Positions 1-7,101 of a DNA stretch of 64,000 nucleotides are shown here, piece after piece. Positions within the stretch are counted from its first letter, which is position 1; each line of letters opens with the position of its first letter. The notes under the pieces were generated by a model. That model did not search any database and was not told the DNA's origin. It saw nothing but the letters and a program-made list of their open reading frames with translations. The DNA lies in contig JAKQDQ010000018.1 in the NCBI GenBank assembly GCA_029573725.1, positions 1-64,000 on the forward strand. Reading direction: 5' to 3'. The position numbers and the translations under genes were made by a program. The stretch comes from Verrucomicrobiota bacterium. Its GTDB lineage: Bacteria > Verrucomicrobiota > Verrucomicrobiia > Limisphaerales > JADLHS01.

Positions 1-1
1 C

Positions 2-145
2 GTGCAGCGCGCCGGGGAACTGGTCGGGGCACACTGGTCGTTGGCAATCTCCAACCTCGCGGGCAACGGCGGCCTGCTCGAAGCGACCGACTCGAATGTG
101 GTGGATCGGCCAAGCCAATTCTACCGCGTTAGTCTCTCACCCTGA
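2..145 (+). CDS. C-terminal end of a secreted or surface protein (5' partial)
   Basis: The open frame enters from the left edge and stops at the TGA at 143-145. The 47 visible residues include HWSLAISNLAGNGGLLEATD and end in FYRVSLSP. A tail of the type 'W..l..l.G.....D......FYRV' is common at the C-terminus of large secreted verrucomicrobial proteins, and the protein at 60685-62568 ends in a similar way (GGFYRIGRVR). No catalytic domain is visible, so function cannot be given. The frame and stop are clear; the family link is by resemblance only. Confidence 0.6.
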   Translation: MQRAGELVGAHWSLAISNLAGNGGLLEATDSNVVDRPSQFYRVSLSP

Positions 146-800
146 GACCACTTCAATCCAACGCCGGGCCGTCCGTCACCCTGCAGCACCGCCTTGCCGG
201 CACGCAGGTGAACTGGTAACGCAACTCCACCAGCACCGCGAACCACGCGCTCCGTCTCTCTTTCCGTCCCGTATCCTCCACCTCTTCATTCAGTTGCGGC
301 CCCTCCATTTCCGCTCTCAGGACTTCCGCCCGCTGCAGGGTCGCGTCGGCCGGGGCGTCCCGTCCCATGCGTGCCGAATCCTCGATGAAGCGAGCGTCCC
401 CGCGACCCGCGCCCTGCTCCGCGCCGTCTCGACTGTCACTGCAATCGAACCACCCCCTCGCCAAAGCCGCATGATGCGTCAAGCCGCTGACAACCCGCAT
501 TGCAACCGTGCGAGCGGATCAAAGGAATCGACGCGATCCTCGTCCGTTGTTTCGGGTGGCCTGGCAGGTGTTTTTTGTTCATCATCAGCGCCATGCCGCG
601 TATCGCGTCCCGGAAATTTGAGATTTGCAGCACGTTGAGGTCCCCAAACCACCCGACAACTCCGAATAGATTCATGCCCCGCGCACCCAGGACCCGCCCC
701 CACCGCCGCTTCATCCACAAGGAGCTCGTTGCCTGCTTCGACCGGCGCCGCAAAAGGATGACCGCCAAAATCCAGACCCGCTTCCAGCCCCTTTGATTTC
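146..800. other. Gene-poor stretch upstream of hsdM
   Basis: About 650 bases with no convincing gene. Several overlapping open frames exist on both strands, but they are rich in Arg, Trp and Pro and show no domain I recognise. A 15-base block near 162-176 is shared with the palindrome inside hsdM (2822-2846), so part of this stretch is probably repeat-derived. No clear Shine-Dalgarno or sigma-70 promoter is visible before hsdM. Confidence 0.5.
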
Positions 801-3131
801 ATGGATTCCGCCCAACTCAACCGGCTCACCAACTTTATCTGGAACATCGCCGATGATATCCTCCGCGACGTTTATGTGCGCGGCAAATATCGCGACGTCA
901 TCCTGCCCATGACGGTCCTGCGTCGCCTCGACGCCGTTCTCGAACCAACCAAGCAGGCGGTGTTGGAAATGAAGGCTCATCTCGACAAGGAGGGCGTCAC
1001 CAACCAGGACGACGCCCTCCGCGCCGCCTCCGGCCAGGCGTTCTACAACACCTCGCCCTTCCTCCTGCGCGACCTCAAGTCCCGCGCCACCCAGCAGAAG
1101 CTCAAGGACGACTTCGAGGCCTACCTCGACGGCTTCTCGCCCAACGTGCAGGACATCCTGAACAACTTCGCCTTCCGCAACCAGATCCCCAAGCTCTCCA
1201 AGGCCGACGCCCTCGGCCTGCTCATCGAGAAGTTCCTCGACAAGGACATCAACCTCAGCCCGCACCCTGTCGGCGACCTGCCCGCGCTCGACAATCACAG
1301 CATGGGCACGATGTTCGAGGAGCTCGTCCGCCGCTTCAACGAGGAGAACAACGAGGAGGCCGGTGAACACTGGACGCCCCGAGACGCCGTCCGGCTCATG
1401 GCCAACCTCATGTTCCTGCCCGTGGCCGACCGCATCGAGAGCGGCACGTATCTCCTCTACGACTGCGCCTGCGGCACGGGCGGCATGCTCACCGTGGCCG
1501 AGGAAACCCTCCAGCACATCGCCAGGCAGCGCGGCAAACAGATCGCCACCCACCTCTACGGCCAGGAAATCAGCGACGAGACCTACGCCATCTGCAAGGC
1601 CGACATGCTGCTGAAGGGCGACGGCGAAGCCGCGGACAACATTGTCGGCGGTTCGGAGCACAGCACCCTGTCCAACGACGCCTTCCGCGGCCGCGAGTTC
1701 GATTTCATGCTTGCCAATCCGCCCTACGGCAAGAGCTGGAAGGCCGACCTCGAACGCATGGGCGGCAAGGGCGCGATCAAAGACCCGCGCTTCGTCATCT
1801 CGCACGCCGACGACCCCGAGTATTCCCTCTTCACCCGCAGCAGCGACGGCCAGATGCTCTTCCTCGCCAACATGCTGGCGAAGATGAAGCACGACACGCC
1901 CCTCGGCAGCCGCATCGCCGAGGTCCACAACGGCTCGTCCCTCTTCACCGGCGATGCCGGTCAGGGCGAGAGCAACATCCGCCGCTGGATCATCGAGAGC
2001 GACTGGCTGGAGGCCATCGTCGCGCTGCCCCTGAACCTTTTCTACAACACCGGCATCGCCACCTACATCTGGGTGCTCACGAATCGCAAACCGGAGCACC
2101 GGAAAGGCAAGGTCCAGCTCATCGACGCCACCCAATGGTTTCGCCCGCTGCGCAAGAACATGGGCAAGAAAAACTGCGAACTCGCCCCGGAGGACATCCA
2201 GCGCATCTGCGACACCTTCCTCGCCTTCGAGGAAACGCCGCAGTCCAAAATCTTCCCCAACGCCGCCTTCGGCTACTGGAAGGTGAAGGTCGAGCGCCCG
2301 CTCCGCCTCCACAGCCAGCTCACCCTTCCACGCATCGAAACCCTGCGCTACGCCAGCGGCGACGAAGACATCCGCGCCAAACTCCACGAGGAACTCGGCG
2401 ACGCCCTCTTTGATAACTTCGCCTCCGTGCGCCAGGACCTCGAAAAACTCCTCGAAGACTGGGGCAAAGGCGACGACGACGAAGCAGACGGCGAAACCAG
2501 CGGCGGCAAGTCCGGCCTGCCCGAAAAGAAGAAAAAGAAGCTGCTCGATCCCGCCACCTGGCAGCGCGACGCCGCGCTCGTCGAGACCGCCACCAAGCTC
2601 CGCGACACGCTCGGCGGCGACCTCTACCCGGACCACAACGTCTTCCTGGAAAAAGTGGACGCCGCCCTGAGGCAGCTCGGCCTCAAGCCCGGCGCCTCCG
2701 ACCTCAAGCAAATCATCGCCGCCGTGAGCTGGCGCGATGAATCCGCTCCGCCCGTCATCAAGAAAATCCACAAACCCGGCAAAGTGCAGCCCGACCCGCT
2801 GCGCGGCCTGTTTGAAGGTAGGGACGGACCGCCGGGCCGTCCGTCCGTGGTCGAATACGAGTCTGACCCCGAACTCCGCGACTTCGAGCAGATCCCGCTG
2901 CTGGAGGAAGGCGGCATTGAAGCCTTCATCCGCCGCGAGGTCCTGCCCTACACCTCCGACGCCTGGATCGTCGAGGCCGACACCAAGATCGGCTACGAAA
3001 TCAGCTTCACCCGCCACTTCTACCAACCGCCCCAGCTCCGCACCCTCGCCGAGATCAGCGCCGACATCCTCAAGCTGGAACAGGAAACCGAGGGACTGCT
3101 CAGCGAGATCACGAAAGGAGCGGCAACATGA
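801..3131 (+). CDS. hsdM: Type I restriction-modification system, DNA methyltransferase subunit HsdM
   Basis: Adenine-N6 methyltransferase subunit of a type I restriction-modification complex. With HsdS it methylates the host's recognition sites; with HsdR added it restricts unmodified DNA. The 776-residue protein has an N-terminal HsdM helical domain (LTNFIWNIADDILRDVYVRG) and the N6-methylase core. The SAM-binding motif DCACGTGGM starts near residue 221 and the catalytic NPPYG near residue 306. A Lys-rich linker (about 560-580) and a C-terminal helical region follow. It is longer than the usual 500-550 residues but matches the long HsdM class. A palindromic repeat is read through in frame near residues 674-682. 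The stop overlaps the next start (ATGA). I chose the ATG at 801 because the conserved N-terminus begins there, although no Shine-Dalgarno is obvious. Confidence 0.95.
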   Translation: MDSAQLNRLTNFIWNIADDILRDVYVRGKYRDVILPMTVLRRLDAVLEPTKQAVLEMKAHLDKEGVTNQDDALRAASGQAFYNTSPFLLRDLKSRATQQKLKDDFEAYLDGFSPNVQDILNNFAFRNQIPKLSKADALGLLIEKFLDKDINLSPHPVGDLPALDNHSMGTMFEELVRRFNEENNEEAGEHWTPRDAVRLMANLMFLPVADRIESGTYLLYDCACGTGGMLTVAEETLQHIARQRGKQIATHLYGQEISDETYAICKADMLLKGDGEAADNIVGGSEHSTLSNDAFRGREFDFMLANPPYGKSWKADLERMGGKGAIKDPRFVISHADDPEYSLFTRSSDGQMLFLANMLAKMKHDTPLGSRIAEVHNGSSLFTGDAGQGESNIRRWIIESDWLEAIVALPLNLFYNTGIATYIWVLTNRKPEHRKGKVQLIDATQWFRPLRKNMGKKNCELAPEDIQRICDTFLAFEETPQSKIFPNAAFGYWKVKVERPLRLHSQLTLPRIETLRYASGDEDIRAKLHEELGDALFDNFASVRQDLEKLLEDWGKGDDDEADGETSGGKSGLPEKKKKKLLDPATWQRDAALVETATKLRDTLGGDLYPDHNVFLEKVDAALRQLGLKPGASDLKQIIAAVSWRDESAPPVIKKIHKPGKVQPDPLRGLFEGRDGPPGRPSVVEYESDPELRDFEQIPLLEEGGIEAFIRREVLPYTSDAWIVEADTKIGYEISFTRHFYQPPQLRTLAEISADILKLEQETEGLLSEITKGAAT
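2822..2846. repeat. Palindromic repeat translated within hsdM
   Basis: A perfect 8-bp inverted repeat, GGACGGAC at 2822-2829 and GTCCGTCC at 2839-2846, with a 9-base loop. It encodes a Gly/Pro/Arg-rich bit (GRDGPPGRPS) between the conserved segments DPLRGLFE and VVEYESD. A 15-base part of it recurs in the non-coding stretch near 162-176, which suggests an intergenic repeat inserted in frame. Confidence 0.7.
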
Positions 3132-4171
3132 GCGAGACCACGCCACCGTCCTCCAGTCTCATCCTCTACCAGACCGAGGACGGCCGCACCCGCATCCAGT
3201 GCCGGTTCGAAAACGAGACCGTCTGGCTCACGCAAAAACTGATGGCGGAGCTGTTCCAAAAAGACGTGCGCACGATCAACGAGCACATCCAGAACGTCTT
3301 TGCCGAGGGGGAATTGCAGGCCGATTCAGTTATCCGGAAATTCCGGATAACTGCCGCCGACGGCAAACTCTACGACACGCAGCACTACAACCTCGATGTC
3401 ATCATCTCCGTCGGCTACCGGGTGAAATCGCCGCGCGGCACCCAGTTCCGCATCTGGGCCACGCAACGGCTGCGGGAATTCCTCGTCAAGGGCTTCACCA
3501 TGGACGACGAGCGGCTCAAAAACCCGCCGGGCAAGGGGCACATTGACTACTTCGACGAACTCCTCGAACGCATTCGCGACATCCGCGCCAGCGAGCGCCG
3601 GGTCTATCTCCGCGTGCGGGAAATCCTCGCCCTGGCCGCCGACTACGAGGCCAGCGAGGCCGAGACGCAGGTGTTCTTCCAGACCATCCAGAACAAGCTC
3701 CACTTTGCCGCCACGGGGAAGACGGCGGCGGAACTCATCGCGGAACGCGCCGATGCCTCGCAGCCTAACATGGGCCTCACCACCTGGCACGGCGGCGTGG
3801 TGCGAAAGGGTGATGTCTCCGTGGCCAAAAACTACCTGCGCGAGGACGAGATCGGGGAGCTGAACCGCCTCGTGGTCATGTTCCTGGACTTCGCGGAGGA
3901 TCAGGCCCGACGGCGGAAACAAATCTTCCTCCAGAACTGGCTCACCCGCCTGCACGACTTCCTGACCCTGAACGAACGCGCCATCCTGCCCGATGCCGGC
4001 AAGGTCAGCCGCGAAGAGGCCCGCCAGCAGGCGGAGGCGGAGTATGAACGCTTCGCCGCCCGCCGCCGCGCCGCGCTCGAAGCCCAGGGCGAGGCCGACT
4101 TGCTCGGCCTGCTGGACGCCGAGGTGAAAAAGTTGCCCAAACGCCGCAAACCGAAAGGAGGCCAGCCATGA
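3128..4171 (+). CDS. RhuM family protein encoded inside the hsd operon
   Basis: A 347-residue RhuM-type protein (COG3943, named after a Salmonella pathogenicity-island gene). Its biochemical role is not established; RhuM-like genes are often found between hsdM and hsdS. The N-terminal part carries the family signature VWLTQKLMAELFQKDVRTIN, resembling a winged-helix or Bro-N-like DNA-binding region, followed by RFRITAADGKLYDTQHYNLD-like blocks and YRVKSPRGTQFRIWATQRLR. The C-terminus is Lys/Arg-rich. Its ATG overlaps the hsdM stop by 4 bp and its stop overlaps the hsdS start by 4 bp, so it is probably translationally coupled to both. The family call is firm; a function in restriction control is only inferred from position. 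Confidence 0.9.
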   Translation: MSETTPPSSSLILYQTEDGRTRIQCRFENETVWLTQKLMAELFQKDVRTINEHIQNVFAEGELQADSVIRKFRITAADGKLYDTQHYNLDVIISVGYRVKSPRGTQFRIWATQRLREFLVKGFTMDDERLKNPPGKGHIDYFDELLERIRDIRASERRVYLRVREILALAADYEASEAETQVFFQTIQNKLHFAATGKTAAELIAERADASQPNMGLTTWHGGVVRKGDVSVAKNYLREDEIGELNRLVVMFLDFAEDQARRRKQIFLQNWLTRLHDFLTLNERAILPDAGKVSREEARQQAEAEYERFAARRRAALEAQGEADLLGLLDAEVKKLPKRRKPKGGQP

Positions 4172-5637
4172 TCGAGGGTTTGAAACCGTATCCGGAATAC
4201 AGGGATTCCATTGCGCCTTGGTTTGGTGATGTTCCTTCGCATTGGGCAGTGAATCGCCTTGGGGCGCTGTTTGGAGAACGGGGCGAGACTAACGAGCGAC
4301 GAGAAGTCACAAACATCCTTTCGGTTCTCAAGGATCGTGGAGTCATTCCGTATACGGAGAAAGGTCGCATAGGAAACAAAGCCTCCGACGATATTGGCAG
4401 ATATAAGATCGTTCAGCCCGACGATCTCGTCGTGAACTGTATGAACGTCATCATCGGCTCGTTGGGACGCTCTCGCTACACCGGCTGCTTGAGTCCGGTT
4501 TATTACGTGCTTCGCCGTCGTGACCCAAAGAATGACCCGCGCTATCTCGAATTACTTTTCCAACATAGGCCGTTTCACCAAAGCCTGATTCGGATTGGGA
4601 ACGGCATTCTTGCTCACCGAATGCGGATTCCGATGGAGAAGCTGAAAGCGGAATTACTCCCACTCCCTCCCCCCGACGAACAAGCGGCCATCGTGCGGTT
4701 TCTGGACCATGCGAACCGGAAGATCGACGGGTTCATCCGGGCGAAGCGGAAGCTCATCGGGCTGCTGAATGAGCAGAAGCAGGCCATCATCCACCGCGCC
4801 GTCACTCGCGGCTTGGATCGTCCGCAGATTTCGCAGATTTCCGCAGAGGAAGCAGGTACTGCCCATCGGCACCCATCGGCGCAATCTGTGGATAAACCCC
4901 TCAAACCCTCCGGCATCCCCTGGCTCGGCGAGATTCCGGCGCATTGGGAGGTGTGTTTTCTCAGAATGCGCTACTCCGTCGAGTTGGGGAAAATGCTTGA
5001 TGCGAAACGCATCACTGGCAACCACCTTGTCCCGTATCTGCGCAATCGGGATGTTCAATGGGATCGAATCTTGGTGGAGGAGCTTCCACGAATGGACATC
5101 CTGCCTTCTGAGCATGACAGATACACGGTGAGGAAGGGCGACCTTCTCGTCTGTGAAGGTGGACAGGTAGGCCGGTGCGCGTTTTGGAACGATGAGTTGC
5201 CAGTCTGCGGTTTTCAAAAGGCACTTCACCGAGTCCGCGCCCAATCTCCAGATCGCGACTGTCCACGCTTCCTTTTCTATCAGCTCTTTCTTTGTGTGGC
5301 GTTTGGCATTTTCGCTGCCGATGGCAATGAGAACACCATCGCCCACCTCACTTGTGAAAAGCTACGGCGACACCGCTTCGTTTTCCCGACACGCGACGAG
5401 CAAGAACAAATCGCCAGTTACTTGGATGACGAGTTGAAGAGCCTCAACACCGCCATCGCCCGCACCGAGCGCGAGATCGCGCTGATGCAGGAATACCGCA
5501 CACGGCTGACGGCGGACGTGGTGACGGGCAAACTGGATGTGCGTGAAGCCGCCGCCAAACTGCCAGACCTCACGCCTTCCACCCCCGAACCCGCTGCCGA
5601 CGAACCACCGGAGGAACCCGGAGAGGAGGCCGAATGA
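4168..5637 (+). CDS. hsdS: Type I restriction-modification system, specificity subunit HsdS
   Basis: DNA-recognition subunit that sets the bipartite target sequence for methylation and cleavage. The 489-residue protein has two target-recognition domains, each opened by a conserved block (WFGDVPSHWAV near residue 13; WLGEIPAHWEV near residue 252) and closed by a helical spacer (PPPDEQAAIVRFLDHANRKI; PTRDEQEQIASYLDDELKSL). The two recognition domains differ, as expected for an asymmetric target. The central linker contains an unusual stretch (QISQISAEEAGTAHRHPSAQ) encoded by tandem CGCAGATTT repeats. The C-terminus is Pro/Glu-rich. The start overlaps the RhuM stop (ATGA). The stop overlaps another ATG at 5634 that now opens only a repeat-derived frame. 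Confidence 0.95.
   Translation: MIEGLKPYPEYRDSIAPWFGDVPSHWAVNRLGALFGERGETNERREVTNILSVLKDRGVIPYTEKGRIGNKASDDIGRYKIVQPDDLVVNCMNVIIGSLGRSRYTGCLSPVYYVLRRRDPKNDPRYLELLFQHRPFHQSLIRIGNGILAHRMRIPMEKLKAELLPLPPPDEQAAIVRFLDHANRKIDGFIRAKRKLIGLLNEQKQAIIHRAVTRGLDRPQISQISAEEAGTAHRHPSAQSVDKPLKPSGIPWLGEIPAHWEVCFLRMRYSVELGKMLDAKRITGNHLVPYLRNRDVQWDRILVEELPRMDILPSEHDRYTVRKGDLLVCEGGQVGRCAFWNDELPVCGFQKALHRVRAQSPDRDCPRFLFYQLFLCVAFGIFAADGNENTIAHLTCEKLRRHRFVFPTRDEQEQIASYLDDELKSLNTAIARTEREIALMQEYRTRLTADVVTGKLDVREAAAKLPDLTPSTPEPAADEPPEEPGEEAE
4822..4895. repeat. CGCAGATTT-type repeat inside the HsdS central linker
   Basis: Tandem copies of CGCAGATTT (4822-4846), then a block ending in AATCTGTGGATAA. This composition is typical of intergenic repeats rather than of HsdS genes. 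It falls exactly in the flexible linker between the first helical spacer and the second recognition domain and keeps the frame open. Confidence 0.6.
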
Positions 5638-5639
5638 CC

Positions 5640-5960
5640 ACGACCCACATGCGCCCCAACGGGGCACCCCATGCCAGCTTGGGATGGCGCTGGTTCCAAA
5701 TCAGGCCCGAAGCCCCAACGGGGCGACACCATATCAGCCTGGGGCATCGCCTCAGGTCACGATCCGCCGAAGATTCCCCAGCCCTGAAAGGGCGGCTCAA
5801 CCGGAACATTTTCGTGCGCCGAATCCGCGCCGTTCGCACGCCCCTTCAGGGCTTGATCCATGGGGTTCCACAACCCAGGGCGTTGCCCTGGGCAGGAATG
5901 GCCCTGCCCCTTTGGGGCGTGCGGCAGCTATCGCCCACACCGAGGCAGAAATGCCAGAAA
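5640..5960. repeat. Palindromic repeat cluster between hsdS and the toxin-antitoxin pair
   Basis: Several short perfect inverted repeats: GCCCC-AAC-GGGGC at 5653-5665 and again at 5712-5724, and CCCAGGGC-GTT-GCCCTGGG at 5874-5892. The degenerate units CCCTGAAAGGGC and CCCCTTCAGGGC lie between them. Such clusters are common between genes in planctomycetes and verrucomicrobia. An open frame from 5634 to 6047 runs through it, but its translation is only palindrome-derived Arg/Pro/Leu text, so I do not call a gene. Confidence 0.75.
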
Positions 5961-6043
5961 CCGGGGAAGAAGAGGAGTTGCGGATATGGCGGTTATTGCG
6001 GTTATAGCGTTGATTTAATCCGGAAGTTGCCGATATTTGAGGG

Positions 6044-6505
6044 ATGAATATGACTGAAAACCGGGTGGATGCCTCGTTGTTGACTGAAGCGGAACGGGCG
6101 TTGTTGCAGCCGTTGCTGGATCTGGCGCAACGCAACCAACATCCCAGCCTGAAAGGTGCGGATGGCACGGAGATTCCGCTGCCGCAGCCGATCTTCGAAG
6201 TGCTGGTGAAGGTGATTCAGGATATGCGACACGGCAAAGCCGTGGTGCTGATGCCGGAAGATGAGGCGTTCACGACGCAGGCGGGGGCGAATTTTCTCGG
6301 CATGTCGCGGCAGCATTTTGTGACGTTGCTGGAGTCGGGGCAGATTCCGTTTCACCGGGTGGGCTCGCATCGGCGGGTGTATTTCAAGGATTTGCGGGAC
6401 TACGCGAAGAAGCGGGATGCGGAGCGGCGGACGGGGTTGAAGCAGTTGTTTGACGAGGTCAACAAGGCCGGACTCTACGACACCGATTACACCGGGGAGG
6501 AATGA
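6044..6505 (+). CDS. HTH (excisionase-type) antitoxin of a PIN-domain toxin-antitoxin pair
   Basis: A 153-residue DNA-binding protein. Its middle and C-terminal part (EDEAFTTQAGANFLGMSRQH, then LLESGQIPFHRVGSHRRVYF) is a MerR/excisionase-type helix-turn-helix with the 'SRQHFVTLLESGQIPFHRVG' recognition segment; the N-terminal half is helical. In this class of pair the HTH protein neutralises the PIN nuclease and represses the operon. Its stop overlaps the toxin start by 4 bp (ATGA at 6502), which strongly supports pairing. Translation may start at 6044 or at the in-frame ATG at 6050. Family and pairing are inferred from motifs and gene order. Confidence 0.85.
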   Translation: MNMTENRVDASLLTEAERALLQPLLDLAQRNQHPSLKGADGTEIPLPQPIFEVLVKVIQDMRHGKAVVLMPEDEAFTTQAGANFLGMSRQHFVTLLESGQIPFHRVGSHRRVYFKDLRDYAKKRDAERRTGLKQLFDEVNKAGLYDTDYTGEE

Positions 6506-7101
6506 CCGCCGATTTCCCCATTCTGCTGGATGCCTGCGTGCTCGCCAATTTTGGCGTAGGCGACTTGTTCCTGCGTCTGGCAGAGCCGCCGCGGCTGATC
6601 GTGCCGCGATGGTCGGAAGCCATTCTTGACGAAGTCCGCCGCGCGCAATTGGAGAAGTTGAAGCCAGCCTGGCCGGTGGCGGTCGCCGATTCCTGGAGGC
6701 AGGCGGTAACCCGGTTTTTCCCCGATGCGGCCGTCACCGGCTATGAAGAACTCTTTCCGTCGCTCACCAACGATGAAGGCGATCGCCATGTGCTGGCCGC
6801 AGCGATCAAGTCGGGAGTCACCGTAATCGTGACGTTCAATCTGCGGCACTTCCCGGCAGCTGTGTTGCAACCGTGGAAAATCGAGGCGGTGCATCCGCAA
6901 GACTACTTGCTGACGCTCTATTCCATGAACCCGGCCGTGGTCATGGCCAAATTAAGTGCCATCAGTCGTGACCGTAAGACGGAGCTGGAAGATGTCATCA
7001 TCCATCTGGGCAGAAGTCTGCCCAGGTTTGCCGGACAGATTCTCAATGACATGGGGCAGCCAGGCGGACCGCTCGGGCGTCTGCCCAATCCACCACAATG
7101 A
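6502..7101 (+). CDS. PIN-domain ribonuclease toxin
   Basis: A 199-residue PIN-domain protein, presumably a VapC-like RNase that cuts RNA when not bound by its antitoxin. The N-terminus has the first acidic residue of the fold (ILLDACVLANFGVGDLFLRL). A second acidic cluster lies mid-protein (SEAILDEVRR) and the conserved NDEGDRHVLAAAIKSGVTVI block carries the metal-binding Asp. The C-terminal 60 residues extend beyond a minimal VapC. It overlaps the antitoxin stop upstream and the hsdR start downstream by 4 bp each, so toxin and restriction endonuclease are probably co-translated. The GPLGRLPNPPQ tail may owe something to nearby insertions. Confidence 0.85.
   Translation: MTADFPILLDACVLANFGVGDLFLRLAEPPRLIVPRWSEAILDEVRRAQLEKLKPAWPVAVADSWRQAVTRFFPDAAVTGYEELFPSLTNDEGDRHVLAAAIKSGVTVIVTFNLRHFPAAVLQPWKIEAVHPQDYLLTLYSMNPAVVMAKLSAISRDRKTELEDVIIHLGRSLPRFAGQILNDMGQPGGPLGRLPNPPQ

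Noticed and set aside
436-847. Overlapping minus-strand frames before hsdM
   Set aside because: Arg/Trp-rich, no start signal, no domain; probably repeat-derived.
711-3146. Very long open frame antisense to hsdM
   Set aside because: It is the GC-rich shadow of hsdM: the translation is dominated by Val, Ala, Gly and Glu with no domain, while the plus strand has all HsdM motifs.
5634-6047. Open frame of 137 codons after hsdS
   Set aside because: Its sequence is almost wholly explained by short palindromes; the start overlap with hsdS is probably a relic of a lost hsdR junction.
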